Source of the DNA: Acomys russatus | Taxonomy: Eukaryota > Chordata > Mammalia > Rodentia > Muridae | Length of the DNA stretch: 64,000 bases | Direction: 5' to 3' | Assembly: GCF_903995435.1 (NCBI RefSeq) | Contig: NC_067149.1 | Span: 55,179,392 to 55,243,391, forward strand | Shown here: in pieces, positions 36,877 through 46,779 of the stretch | Layout: each line of letters starts with the position of its first letter | How positions within the stretch are numbered: position 1 is the first letter of the stretch | The notes under the pieces: model-generated | The model's database searches: none | The model's input: the letters and a program-made list of their open reading frames with translations, nothing else | What the model was told of the DNA's origin: nothing | Position numbers and translations under genes: made by a program

Positions 36877-38087
36877 ATATGTGTTTTGTGTGTGGTACAT
36901 ATGTGTGTGTTTGAAATTTTGTTTTTATTTTCATTGTTAATTTTTTCTGGAGGAGAGTGATGTGATGTTTACCTTGACATCATAGAAAATCTATTTTTTC
37001 AAAAGTTGCGTTACTTTTTATTACATGTCTATGTGTATGCCTCTTTATATGAGTTTTCACACATTATTTTAGGTAGGCGAGGAGGTCAGAATCATTGTAT
37101 ACATCGAGCTGGAGTTATAGATGGCTGGGAGCTGGGAACTAAACTCAGACCCCCTAGAATCTCCATCTTAACCACAGAGCCAATTCTCCAGCTCTCTGGA
37201 AATCCCATTCTTGAAAATGTAACTTGCTACATTCTTTCACAGCCTTAGGGGTAGACAAGCACATACAAGCAAAGTCTGGCCTCTCAGATGGAAAAGTTGA
37301 GATGCCTCAGAAGCTCAGTATGCTTTTTACATACTTCTGGCAAGGAGCCACGTTCAGTAAGAACTACTGTCTATGAAGGGGAGCAGTCTTCAGGCCACAA
37401 AGATTCACAGGGAGAATGTTATGGTGAACATTTTCTGCACATACCATCAACAGCAGCACATGGACCAGAGCAGCTCATGTCAACAACACACCCCCAACTC
37501 AGGGCTTCTCTTGAGAAGCTGAGATATTGCTAGGAGAAAATGCCACATGAGAGATGGTGCAGGACTTAAGGCTTCTAATTTGGGGTTATTTTAGCTTTGG
37601 TCATTATGTAAAATGCACGTCAATGATAGTGCCCAAGCTGTGCTACTGGGTAAGTTAAGATAGAGACTTATTACATGGCATTATTTTAAATCACATCAAC
37701 CATAGGAAGAATGGCTAAGTCTGGAAGCAAATGGTAGAAAATATTCTAGATATGGAGAGTCTAGAAAACGGGATTTCATATCACAAATATACCCCAGTCA
37801 TCAATTCAAATTAAACTATACAATAGGCTACATAAACAATAAATGCCATTTTGAAAATTCTCTTTGGTGGCTATAATGAAAATGTAACTAGCCAAGTGTA
37901 CTTATTTTTCTTTTATAGGTTTGAAAGAAGCACATATGACTTAAGTAAGATGTACTGTGGACATACAGATGGGATATATGTTTCTTATGCAAACTGCAAT
38001 CAGAAGAAACGTATCATGTGTGAGGAGACAGCCAGCAAGGTGCAGGTGGAAAGTGTGCTGAGTCACCTTCCAGAGGGTGACATGTAG
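24650..38087 (+). CDS. Clec12a: Clec12a (MICL/DCAL-2), myeloid inhibitory C-type-lectin-like receptor
   Basis: Exons 24650-24752, 27694-27792, 28331-28519, 29303-29454, 35017-35114, 37919-38087; 810 nt, 269 residues, against 267 in mouse. All junction phases agree. The tail holds an ITIM, IVYANL (Tyr11). Residues 47-68 are the membrane anchor, exon 3 is the neck, and exons 4-6 form the lectin domain with HKCKPC, SCYSQL, MLCSARN, YWLGLLP, YCGH and IMCEE. There is no EPN/WND motif, as in mouse. Sequence similarity to mouse Clec12a runs through every exon, ending in the family-typical ICEETASKVQ-like stretch (here MCEETASKVQ). The family protein is an inhibitory receptor of granulocytes, monocytes and dendritic cells that recruits SHP-1/SHP-2 and senses uric acid crystals and dead cells. 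Odd points: a four-residue EEIV repeat before the ITIM and a weak Kozak context (T at -3). Confidence 0.97.
25016..25057. repeat. (GT)n microsatellite
   Basis: About 21 GT units in Clec12a intron 1. Confidence 0.95.
25310..25545 (-). mobile_element. B3-like SINE after a (TG)-rich run
   Basis: GTGTGGAGGCCTGAGGCGTCAGTC and CACAGCAAATGCCTTGAGCC, an antisense B3 body, in Clec12a intron 1. Confidence 0.5.
25630..25835 (+). mobile_element. B4-like SINE
   Basis: A B1-like half (GAGGGAGGAGGATTGAAAG) followed by an ID-like half (GGTACAGCTCAGTGCTAGAG), in Clec12a intron 1. Confidence 0.6.
26053..26156. repeat. (TCTA)n microsatellite
   Basis: About 18 uninterrupted TCTA units, then interrupted ones, in Clec12a intron 1. 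Confidence 0.95.
26430..26590. mobile_element. Two L1 3'-end scraps, opposed
   Basis: A TTTATTAATTTATTC antisense tail is followed by a sense purine-rich segment with GATAACAATTGAGATATAA and CAATAAATTA, as in L1 3' ends. Confidence 0.45.
27231..27311. repeat. (TTCC)n pyrimidine tract
   Basis: TTCC and CCCT units on the plus strand, Clec12a intron 1. Confidence 0.9.
27694..27792 (+). CDS. Clec12a: Clec12a exon 2 (transmembrane)
   Basis: A 99-nt exon encoding the anchor, with leucine-rich LTLTLLCLLLLAGLGVLGG. The acceptor follows a (TTTC)n run; the donor is GTACGT. Confidence 0.95.
27830..28200 (-). mobile_element. Old L1 (Lx-like) 3' UTR fragment in Clec12a intron 2
   Basis: A pyrimidine-rich stretch is followed by GTGCAGCCTGCTGAGTCTAT and GGGCCTTTAGAACACC-type sequence seen in older rodent L1 3' ends, in antisense. 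Confidence 0.45.
28331..28519 (+). CDS. Clec12a: Clec12a exon 3 (neck)
   Basis: A 189-nt exon encoding the extended neck with NIS and NLS sequons and a Cys before the lectin domain. The donor is GTAAGC. The acceptor AG is preceded by CACCCTGG and an A-run, not a pyrimidine tract. Confidence 0.93.
29303..29454 (+). CDS. Clec12a: Clec12a exon 4 (lectin domain, first part)
   Basis: Acceptor GTCTTTCTAG, donor GTAAGT. It encodes EHKCKPCPKGSEW, the second Cys pair and RNASLLKI, ending in phase 0. Confidence 0.97.
30048..30278. mobile_element. Nonautonomous hAT-type DNA transposon (URR1-like) with 8-bp duplication
   Basis: The 231-bp element is bounded by imperfect inverted termini (AAGTGGTTCT and AGAATCGCTA) and the duplication GTCTAAAT at 30040-30047 and 30279-30286. 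The internal text (GCTGTGACCCTTTAATACAG, AGGTTGAGAATCGC) matches the rodent URR1 family as I remember it. Confidence 0.8.
30360..30480 (-). mobile_element. B1 SINE, diverged
   Basis: Antisense: (TTTG)n tail, then CCTCCTGCCTCAGCCTTCTA and AGTGCTGGAATTACC. Confidence 0.65.
30680..31600 (-). mobile_element. L1 3' UTR in Clec12a intron 4
   Basis: Antisense L1 3' UTR containing the GACTGAGCACATCCTCTTCC and GGCAGCCCCACCAGGGGCC segments. It parallels the 3' UTR at 53200-53420 on the other strand. Confidence 0.7.
31620..31765 (-). mobile_element. L1 3' terminus fragment
   Basis: ATTTTATTAAATTATTCATTTTACATC followed by the short pyrimidine-rich end, identical in kind to the first 150 bases of the 13.9-kb L1. 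Confidence 0.6.
32131..32203. repeat. Perfect 23-bp inverted repeat with 27-nt loop
   Basis: Arms 32131-32153 and 32181-32203 are exact reverse complements (core TCTACTTTTTATATTCAG). The right arm overlaps the start of the truncated B2. Confidence 0.9.
32197..32348 (+). mobile_element. B2 SINE, 5'-truncated
   Basis: Starts at AAAAGCACTGGCTACTC, lacking the first tRNA-like bases, and runs to an AATAAATAAACAA tail. Confidence 0.85.
32665..34665 (-). mobile_element. L1 3' part (3' UTR and ORF2 C terminus)
   Basis: Antisense 3' UTR to about 33780, then the ORF2 C-terminal region (TTCTTTATCCATTC, GAAGCTTTTCAGTTT-like blocks), with many disruptions. It ends near a (TTCC)n run in Clec12a intron 4. 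Confidence 0.75.
35017..35114 (+). CDS. Clec12a: Clec12a exon 5 (lectin domain, middle)
   Basis: Acceptor TTTTTGTAG, donor GTAAGT. It encodes EFIKSKKQRNYWLGLLPRK. The WxWxDG core of other lectins is missing, as it is in mouse Clec12a. Confidence 0.95.
35511..35561. repeat. (GT)n microsatellite
   Basis: About 25 GT units in Clec12a intron 5. A shorter run lies at 36846-36874. Confidence 0.95.
35575..35805 (-). mobile_element. B4-like SINE
   Basis: An antisense B1-like part (CACTAGGATTATGAGCATAT) joined to an ID-like part (GTGCTTGCTAGGGAAAGACT), just after a (GT)n run. Confidence 0.6.
36215..36296 (-). mobile_element. B2 fragment
   Basis: Short antisense B2 head ending GAGCCATCTCTCCATCCC. 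Confidence 0.7.
37919..38087 (+). CDS. Clec12a: Clec12a exon 6 (lectin domain end, stop)
   Basis: Acceptor TTCTTTTATAG. It encodes the last three framework cysteines and the C-terminal tail ETASKVQVESVL, ending at TAG 38085-38087. Confidence 0.96.
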
Positions 38088-38090
38088 CTA

Positions 38091-38490
38091 CTGTAGCTAC
38101 TATCCTGCTATGGTGGTTTGAGTGACAATGCGCCCCATGGACTCACGTATTTGAGTATTTGGCCCTTGGTTGGTGGAACTGTTTCAGAAGCACAGGAAGA
38201 TGTGCACCTTGTTGAAGGACTTCTGTCACTGGAGGCAGGCTTTGAGTGGTCAAAAGCCCATGCCATTACTGGTTAGTTCTGTTTCTGTCCCGTGCTTGAG
38301 GATTGCACTGTGAGCGGTCAGCAACTGCTCAAAGCCATGTCTGCCTGCCGGCCTGCCTGCGGTCATGCTCCCCACCTCACTGGTCATGGACTCTAACCTC
38401 CCAGAACCAGAACCCACAAATTAAATTCTTCCTTTTATAAATTGCCTTGGTCATAGTGCTTTGTCACAACAATTGAATAGTTGCTGGACA
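38091..38490 (+). repeat. Dispersed rodent repeat directly after Clec12a stop
   Basis: A long repeat ending GCCTTGGTCATAGTGCTTTGTCACAACAATTG. The same family, same strand, recurs at about 46430-46775. It probably supplies most of the Clec12a 3' UTR. Family name not assigned. Confidence 0.65.
38420..38425 (+). terminator. Possible Clec12a poly(A) signal (ATTAAA)
   Basis: Variant signal 333 nt past the stop. It lies inside a dispersed rodent repeat that starts directly after the stop codon, so the 3' UTR would be repeat-derived. No better AATAAA was seen close by. Confidence 0.25.
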
Positions 38491-38864
38491 TCTGTCACTC
38501 AGAGGAACTTCAGCCAGTGGGTATCTCCTACCTTATATAAACATAGTGACATCAATGTGACTACAGTTCTGCCTCTCCTAATGCTTCTGTCTAGATTTCT
38601 TTGCCTTATTTTCTGACTGCTAGGATACTAAGTCATAGCTAATCTCAATGTTTTTTCAGACTACAGCATGCTGAACAGAAGATCAAGCAGCCCATTTTTC
38701 CTCTTTTTCCAAAGATAGACTAGGCAAGTTTCAACCTCAAAGAAAATTAAGTCTAGAAATATATGGAAAGAATAGTATGATATGAAAAAAATGTTATTAA
38801 GATTTATTTATTAACATTTTCACAAAAAAGATGTAAAGGAAACATAAAATTTTCAATTGACTGT

Positions 38865-39388
38865 AGGGAGCCATTTTTGGAGTGCTTAACAGAAGCAGGC
38901 CAGAGAACTTATGGTCTTGGCTTGCAAACCCTCACACAGCCTTGATAAGATACTTGTGTTGGCTAACTTCTTAGATAAGAAAGTTTATCATTAATTTCAG
39001 GTGAGAATGTGAGCTTCATGTACTTCTTTGGCCTTGAGATGAAACTAAAATAACTGGTAGCTTTTATTTCTATTCCAAGAATCTTCTGGTTCACACACAG
39101 ATGAATACTGTATAAAAGCTCTGAACTGGTTTTGATTGCATGCACATATAAAGGGTGCTGTGTCCTCCATGTGAATTTTTACAGTCCCTGCAGTGGGCCC
39201 CTGAGAAGTCATTGCATGAGTCTTTGAAGAAAAGCATAAGTTTCACTGGAGACTCTGGATGTCACTAGCTTATGCAAATGAATTCTCAGGCTTCCAAGTA
39301 CATGATTAGAGGAATGGTGTATACAAAGTCCATGCCAAGACTAGTCCTGTGTTGCTGAACTACTTTTTATACTCTCCTGCCTCAACTT
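38865..39388 (+). mobile_element. LTR-like segment
   Basis: Begins TGTAGGGAGCCATTTTTGG, like rodent class II retrovirus LTRs, and holds TATAAAAG near 39111. The right boundary is unclear and no coding part was seen. Confidence 0.35.
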
Positions 39389-39869
39389 CTGTGGGGGACC
39401 ACCTTTAGTGCCTCTTGGCTTAAAACATAGGCAATTCCACCTTGCCTGTAGGCTCCATTTTCTACACCTCCGCTTGGCATGTAGCAGGCTGAGGGTCAGC
39501 CAGGGGACACACCACCCCATCCCAGTCCCAGTTCCAGGAAGTTGCTTGCTTACCTTATCTCTGCAGCTGCATTCCTCAGGACTAACCTTCCTATCCTTGA
39601 AGTTTTTACTACTGAGATATATAGCAGAACATCTTCATTAGGTCCTAGGAACCCACTTGCTTATCACTTTTGCTTACTTTCTTATCTTGAAGTTTTTACT
39701 ACCAGGCTACCTGCTCTTGCCTCTCTGAAATAAAAACCCTGTGAGATTTTTCAATAAACAGGGCTTGATCACAATTCAGACTTGCCCTCATTTCTTCATG
39801 TCTCTTGTCCTTTGTTCACTCTGGCATCCCCCTCCCAGGTTCTGTTTGAAGACCTCGCGGGCCAGGGGG
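39389..39869 (+). mobile_element. Solo-LTR-like element flanked by AACTTC
   Basis: Starts TGTGGGGGACC and has AATAAA twice (39728-39763). It is flanked by the 6-bp direct repeat AACTTC at 39383-39388 and 39870-39875, as expected for class II retrovirus insertions. The 3' end does not finish in CA, so the call is tentative. No gag, pol or env sequence lies nearby. Confidence 0.4.
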
Positions 39870-39875
39870 AACTTC

Positions 39876-41200
39876 TCCCTGAAAGATTTTTCTCTCTAAT
39901 TCATAAGGGGGACCGGAAGGTTAAAAGTCAGTCTTCTTGGAAGTGCTTTGTGTTGAGTAGGGTGTAGATATGAACAGAACAGAATAAGTCTCTTTTATTC
40001 TGTCAGAGAAGTTATTATATCTCCTGGATCCCCTTTGGAGAGCATCTATTAAATTTCATAGCCTACTGGTCCATGAGTATTTTTTTCCGGCTATGGTCAC
40101 ATGACAAGGAAATCATAATAGCAGGAGCTTGAAGTAGCTGGTCACACTGCATCCATAGAAACAGAGAGCAGTGCTTGGGTTTGTCTTGCTTTCTTGTCTT
40201 CATTCACTTCAGGACCCCAGTCCAAGAAATGGTGTCTCCCACAGTTAAAATGGGTCTCCCTATACCAAGTCACCTAATCTAGAAGAGTCTTCACAGGAAT
40301 GCCCAGAGGCAGGTCTCCTAGGTGATTTTACATCTTGTTGAGCTGACAGATATTGATTATTATTAAGAGGAGTGAAATCCACAAGAGAGATATGCTTCCA
40401 TCCAAACAAAACATTAGCCTTCAGGAAAAAAAAAGAGAGGATAATGAAGTCTCAAAGATAAGAAAATATTGCAGAAGAGGTCAGTGTACTGAAAACTCTG
40501 GGTCTTTCTTTAGCTGTGTCCAAAACTTACATGAGTCCCACCCTGTCTTACTCTTGGTTTGTAATTACTTGGAGAAGTCTCTGGAGGTTGTATGGTTGTC
40601 TTAACTTGTAAGTCAAAAGCCTTGGGGTTCCAATGTTAGAGTTTGTTGTCTGGTGTCGAGCTCTTTGGCTAGAGAAGACAGGAGTTAACAGCATGCACAG
40701 ACCTTTATGTCCTTACAGAAGCATTGAGAATAATAAAAGCTTTGAGTTGGCTGTTATTTTCTGCTAAGTTTTGCAAACTTTAGAAGAAACAAAAAAGTCA
40801 AGTTATTTATTTTCTCCACATGCATATTAGTGTTCTACTACTGGTGTGTGTGTGTGTGTGTGTGTGTGTATGCACGCGTTATGTGTGTGTGTCCTTTGAA
40901 ACTCATGAGACTATTGACACTTGATTCCAGGTGAAAATAATTTATAAGCATTTGCCATCGTGTACAGTGTTCTGTAAATGCACCTTACAACAGAGAAACA
41001 GAACCTTGGTCTTTTTAAGTCTATACTTTTGAATCCACAAGTTTTGGATTCTGTTCTTAAACTAGTTCTCTAAAACAAGTTTTAGTGCTAGCAGCTGCAA
41101 AACTGTGGCAGGAATGAGTGGTTTGGCAGAAGATCTGTCATGGAATAGAATCTGGAATGTCAACCAGAAAATCTTCACAAGGCTGGGAGGAACCAGTTTT
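39876..41200. other. Intergenic, little recognised
   Basis: Only a (GT)n run at 40845-40869; no exon-like stretch with splice sites was found. Confidence 0.45.
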
Positions 41201-41214
41201 CTCCCTGGAGAGAT

Positions 41215-41229
41215 ACTGCCCCCTGGTGG
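41215..41229 (-). promoter_or_regulatory. CTCF-like site between Clec12a and Clec12b
   Basis: The minus strand reads CCACCAGGGGGCAGT, a near-ideal CTCF core, outside any repeat that I recognise. Occupancy cannot be seen from sequence. Confidence 0.5.
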
Positions 41230-41779
41230 TGTTATGGAAGAACTTTCTCTTGTTTTTTTTTTTTTTTTTTTTTACTAAGGAAGCCTTTAGCTCAAATAAA
41301 ATCATAGGCCTGCTTCTGCTGGAAACAGAAGACTTGGTCTCCACATGCAGAGTCGTCATCCCCCTCTCCCCCTCACCCCTTTTCCCCCTCACTCCCACTC
41401 CCTCCACAGCCATCCAGTCCTATCTTATGTGGAAGGCATTGAATAATATTCAACAAAGCAGGGGTGGTGCACGTCTCAACACACAGAGGCTGATGCAGAG
41501 TGACAGATGAGTTCTGGACCAACCTCCCTCAAACGGAGCAAACTGGGACCTTTATTGGTCTTCGCAGATTTATTATTTATTATTTATTATTAGATTTCAG
41601 TCATCTTCGCACGGTCTTTCCTGCTGCATTTATGAACTCTGGGGAGATTTCCAGCCCTCATACTTTTGAGGAGCTATATTTAATTGGTCATATGGATTTG
41701 ACTTACATCCTTAGATGAAACTACCTTTGGGTAGACAAAGAGAAAATAGTTTTTAAGCACAGCAGCATAACTATGTCTA

Positions 41780-41930
41780 GGGCATAGTGGTCGGTCACCA
41801 TGTTTGTCATGGAAGTGGAGGCAAGAGGACCAAAAGTTCAAGGTGACCCTTGCCTATATAGTGACCTCAAGACCAGCCTGCAGCACGCGAAAGCAGGCCT
41901 GTCTCAGAAAAACAAAAAGCAACCCCCAAA
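41780..41930 (+). mobile_element. B1-like SINE, diverged
   Basis: GGAAGTGGAGGCAAGAGGAC, ACCTCAAGACCAGCCTGCAG and CTGTCTCAGAAAAAC. Confidence 0.6.
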
Positions 41931-42229
41931 GAAGAAAGCTGAACTCCCCTATATAAATGGTGCTCCACTAAAGTAGAAGTCTCAGTGTGTTTTCTGTTCT
42001 TTGAACAGCATACATTGTAAAACAACAACAGCAACAACAACAACAAAACCAAAACACAGAAGTTTCAAACGAATGTAATCCCAGAGAACAGATGTGTAAA
42101 AAGCTAAGAGCATTTCTGAGGCACGATCCAGATTAATAAGAGAAAACCACAAGGGCTCTCAGAATATTAATATAGAGATAGGGAATTACAGAGTGAACTA
42201 GCAAAACTCTCCTTTCCTTTTTCTCTCTT

Positions 42230-42405
42230 TAAGTATCCTTTGTGTATGTGTGCATGAGGAGACCAAAAGAGGGCATCGCAGTTGCATGTACTTCCACCAT
42301 GCCTGGGTAGGAGGCCTGCCCTGACAACTGGATGCTGCAGTCCTGTGTGCGTTCTTCATGATACTACAGGAAGCTCCTTAACCTTTACACTTTTCCATCC
42401 CTGTC
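42230..42405 (-). mobile_element. B2/B3-like SINE, diverged
   Basis: GACCAAAAGAGGGCATCGCA and CTGGATGCTGCAGTCCTGTG recall antisense B2/B3 bodies. Confidence 0.55.
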
Positions 42406-42409
42406 TTTG

Positions 42410-44050
42410 ATCTTGTTAATTATGCTTTAATGGCAGAACCTTCAGTATGAGGATTTAATAAATTCATAGAAATGTTTAACTTACTAAATTAAAACTCTTT
42501 GCATCCTTTATGTTGCCTCACCTTAAACCCCACAGAAACCGAGGAGAGCAATGATTAAAGTTCCACAGCTTATGTTCAACAGTCAATTGGTCTTGGACCA
42601 AAATCCAAAATATAATAAAATCAGACCCCCAAACTTGTTTTAGAACATGCTGTTGTCATGAAAAATTACACTTCTAATGCTCTTTAACTGGATGTCTTAT
42701 GACCATAAAAGAGTCAGGGATATGTTAAAGAATTTGTCATCCTAGAATTTTCCAAAACACAAATTATGGATTTTTTTCATTAGAGAAAAATGTGCAACTT
42801 CACCAACTCAATTAATGATGGGAAAACACACTGAATGTATCAATGAAAGAAAAAGATGGGCACGGTGAAGAGAAAAGAATTGAATGCTGGTAGAGAAACT
42901 AAAAGACTTACTGTTTGGGAGAACAATGAAGTAAATTCTACATTTACAAAAAGAAGGTAGATGCTACTCATTATGAAGATTTATTCCTAATGTCTGCCAT
43001 CTACTGATTTTACATGGTACACAGCACACAGTGGTCAGGCAGTGTTCCATCTCCAGAGAACCGCACATCTGACGAGACTTGCCAGGGTAGCATTAGTTGT
43101 TGCCTACCAAAGTTTGTTTCTGGAAGAAATGATACACAAACCATTTCTTTCCATGGTGGTCTAATTTTATTGCTGTTGTACGCCACTGCTCTTGTCTTAA
43201 GAACCCAGTTTGTACCACAGTGATGTCAGCTGTGTCCTTAAAGACCTTCACTTTGTGTCTGACTCTTTCCTTGTGTGATATTACAATATACCCTAATAAA
43301 ACCTGTTATTCATTTCTTATTAATTTTTGAAACAGGATTTTGTCATATAGTCCACACTAGCATCAGACTTGTGTGTTTCTGACTGACTCGATCATGGGTT
43401 CAAATAAACCTCCTGTTTATTTGGAGCCTAAGAAAAGCTTCTCCTGAAGACAAATTACCATCACATAATTAGAGCAGCTAAGTCATGCCTAAGAGCAGAC
43501 AACAAAGACAAGAGGAAAGAACACAGAAGCGGTTTTTGGAAGACACCCCACCCCTCTCTCTTCACCCCCTATTTTTAGAAATAAACAAGCCAACTGAAGT
43601 ATTGTATCAAATCTAAGAGGTAGATGATTTCCCACAGGACTTTACTCGTGAGGGTAGTTCACTCAGAAACACAGTTGCTTAACTGACTGGGAATGATGGC
43701 TTTTTTTTTTTTTTTAAATCAGTTCCTCCAAGGTTTGCTTTGTTTCTGCAGAGATTTCATTTTCAACTGAGAAAGAATGAGCAACATGAACAGACATGGA
43801 CGCTAGCTTTGTCCACTTCCTTACTGGCCACCATCTCATAGCGGACACAGGAAGTATAACAATAGTCTGCGTTCAGTAGCCTCAGGTCTAGGAGTTGCCC
43901 AAGCAAACCTCTACCTGTGCTGTTCCTTAGTTCCTGGTCTTTCATCCAGCATGAGCTGGTGCTTGGGCACATGGAAAATGTCTTTCCCCACACTCTGATG
44001 ATCTTCCTAGAACAAACAGTAGACAGAGAAGTAAAGATTCGTCCTAATTT
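42410..44050. other. Intergenic, little recognised
   Basis: A weak B1-like antisense scrap at 43325-43400; short open frames here have no family match. Confidence 0.45.
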
Positions 44051-44054
44051 GCTT

Positions 44055-44260
44055 TCTATTTCTATAATAAAGACGCCATGGCCAAAAAGTCATGGTTTAT
44101 TTCCCTAATAGATTTCAAAACCCAGAACAGGAACTTGGAAATAGGAAGTGAAGCAGAGCCCTGCTGAGAGCCACTTACTGGATTGCTCTCTGTGGTTTAC
44201 TTAGCCTGCCTTTAATACAACCCAGGACCACCTGGCCAGGAGCGGCACCCCCCCCCCATT
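44055..44260 (+). repeat. Fragment related to the repeat split by the 13.9-kb L1
   Basis: ATAAAGACGCCATGGCCAAAAAG is similar to the GATAAAACACTCTGACCAAAA start at 13725. The rest is diverged. Confidence 0.35.
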
Positions 44261-44638
44261 GAGATGAAGCCTTCCTCATCAAACATTACACACAAAAAAA
44301 AATGCCTCACAGACTTTCCTTTACAGGCCAATTTTATTAATGCAATTTCTCACCTAAGGTTTCCTTCCCAGATGACTCAAGTTTGGGCCAAGGTGACAAA
44401 ATAAAATAAGATGAAATAAAATACCCAAACCAAACTTAACCAAATAAAACAAAATGTTGAGCACAATGTTGAGCATCTCCATGGAGGAAGAGCATCAGTG
44501 GTGAGAACCACGCAAAGAGCACTGGGGGGTGGGACACAGACCAGAAGGACTGGAGGGATCTGTTGCTCAGGTACACACAGGGAATGGTGCTGGAAATAAC
44601 AGGTATACTCAACTGATATTCACTCAACACCTCCTTTG

Positions 44639-44640
<2 letters not shown>

Positions 44641-44681
<41 letters not shown>
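44641..44681. repeat. (AC)n microsatellite
   Basis: About 20 AC units, followed by an AT-rich ATATAC run to 44750. Confidence 0.95.
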
Positions 44682-44683
<2 letters not shown>

Positions 44684-44849
44684 TGCCAGGGAAGAGAGGA
44701 TTTTAAAATTACATATATACATACATATATATAAATATATATATTATGATTTTTGTTGAGTGACAGAGGTTTCATATATCTGTGGGGTACCAACTGGCCT
44801 TTCTGTGTTCGATGACCTGGCAAACAGTTGTCACATGCATCACTTCATA

Positions 44850-46020
44850 TATTTATCCTTTATTTACATTAAGAACATTCAAAATCTCTAGTAGGTGTTT
44901 GAAATTATAGAATTTGTTACTAATCGTAGTTATCTAATGTGCTATTGAGTATTAGAAGTTACGGTTTTCAGTAAATCGCATCAGGTACCTATGGCCATCT
45001 TTTTTCTTCTTCTTCTGCCCTCATCCATAGTCCTGACAACCTTTCCTCTACTCTTTACTTACAGGAGATAACTTTTTAGTCTCCACATGTTATTAAGAAC
45101 ACGTGGTATTTGCCTTTTTCTATACCTAATTACTTTAACATAACAAACTTCATTTTACATAATGCTCTAGTTTCTTTTTAAAATTAATTTATTCAGATTA
45201 TATCTAAATTGTTATCCCCTCATTAATTTTCTAGTTTCATTCATGTTAACATAATAGTCGTGTTTTATTCATTACAAATGTGAGCATTTCATTCATTTTT
45301 TGTGGTTGAATAATATTTCATTCTGTGTATGTACTATATTTTCTCATTTAGTTATTTATAGGTGGTATTTTGTTTTGAAGTTAGACAGGTCTTTGCTGTG
45401 GTGCTAAGGCTTGCAACATGAAGTTGAAGTATTTTATATTATATATGATATACTTTTATATATACCCAATGCTAGGCTGGTCTCAATCTTGTAGTGATCC
45501 TCCTATCTCACCCTTTTCTTTTCTAAAAATAGTATTTTTATTGATTATTTGAGAATTTATAATGCTATTTGAACATATTCATCCCTTCCACACCTCTTTC
45601 CATAGCCAAATTATTCATTTTCCTCTCCCTTCTCACAAAACTTTAACTTCTCTTCCTGCCCCTTAATTTACTTAATTTTTTTACTTAATTTTTTAAGTAA
45701 ATTATTTACTTAATTTTGCTATTGAGTTCTTTGTATATTCTTGGTCATAATCTTTGTTTAGATGGGGGTCATTCTCCATTCTGCGGGCCTCCTCTTCACT
45801 CAGTTGATTGTTTCCTTTGACTGATAGTCTTTAAACACAACAAAGGTCCATCTATCCCTTTAGTCTTCCTTACCTGTGCTTTTGGGGACACATCTAAGAC
45901 TCCTTTCCAATGAACAATGTGCTGAGCCATTTCTCATATGCTTGCTTTCAGTAATTTTGGATCCTAGTCTTGAATTTGTTTCCTTAATTCACTTGGGGTT
46001 GATTTGACTATAAGGAGAGG
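44850..46020 (-). mobile_element. Ancient L1 ORF2 remnants
   Basis: Antisense blocks such as GTGGTTGAATAATATTTCATTC and GAGTTCTTTGTATATTCTTGG recall old mammalian L1 ORF2. They are heavily diverged and interrupted at about 45530-45700. Confidence 0.5.
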
Positions 46021-46429
46021 GAAATTTATTTTCTCAATTTTCATAACAACAAAATAAGATAAAACAAAAACCATCACAAGGAGAAGAACCCCAAGAGAAG
46101 GTACAAGAATCAAAGACCCACACGTTCACACGCTCAGGAGTCCCACAGCAAGCTAAACTGAAAGCTATGAAATATACAGAGGACCTCGTGAAAACCCATG
46201 TGATACAAGCCCTGTGCTTGCTGCTTCAGTCTCTCTGAGTTCATATGAGCTTTGTTCAGTTGGTTTCTTCTTGTGTCCTTTGTCTCTTCTGCCGCCCACA
46301 ATCCTTCTGCCTTCTCTTGTGCATGATTTCCTGAATAAGAAGTATTTTTGCTAGAATTGCAGACAGAGACATCTACTTTGACACTAGCATTAGTAGTTTT
46401 GTCTGTGGTGGGGTTTGGATAAGAGGACT

Positions 46430-46775
46430 GTCCCCATAAGCTCAGGCATTTGAACACTTATCCCCCAGGTGGTGACACTGCTTGGGGAGGTTTGCAAAGC
46501 ATAACCTTGCAGGAGAATGTATGTCGGTTGTGGAAGGGCTTTGCAAGTACAGTACAGAGCCTCACTCTACTTCAAGTTCAAGTTTAATTTCAGTTAAAGA
46601 TACAACCTCTTAGCTTTCTGCTGCGGCACTACGCCTTCCGTGTACTGTCATGTCTACCCATATCATTTTGGAACTACAAGCCCCAAACAACCCGTCCTTT
46701 TGTAAGTTGCCTTGGTCATGGTGTTTTAATCATAGCAATAGAAAAGTAATTTATACTCCCTGTCTGTTCAGGAAA
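46430..46775 (+). repeat. Second copy of the same dispersed repeat
   Basis: Shares the end GCCTTGGTCATGGTGTTTTAATCATAGCAATAG with the copy after Clec12a. Confidence 0.6.
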
Positions 46776-46779
46776 TTTG

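Noticed and set aside
43014..43223. 69-codon plus-strand frame with a hydrophobic end
   Set aside because: No homologue recognised and no splice context; likely chance.
43763..43993. Cys-rich minus-strand frame as a possible lectin exon
   Set aside because: No WIGL, WxWxDG or framework cysteine spacing, and no flanking splice sites in phase.
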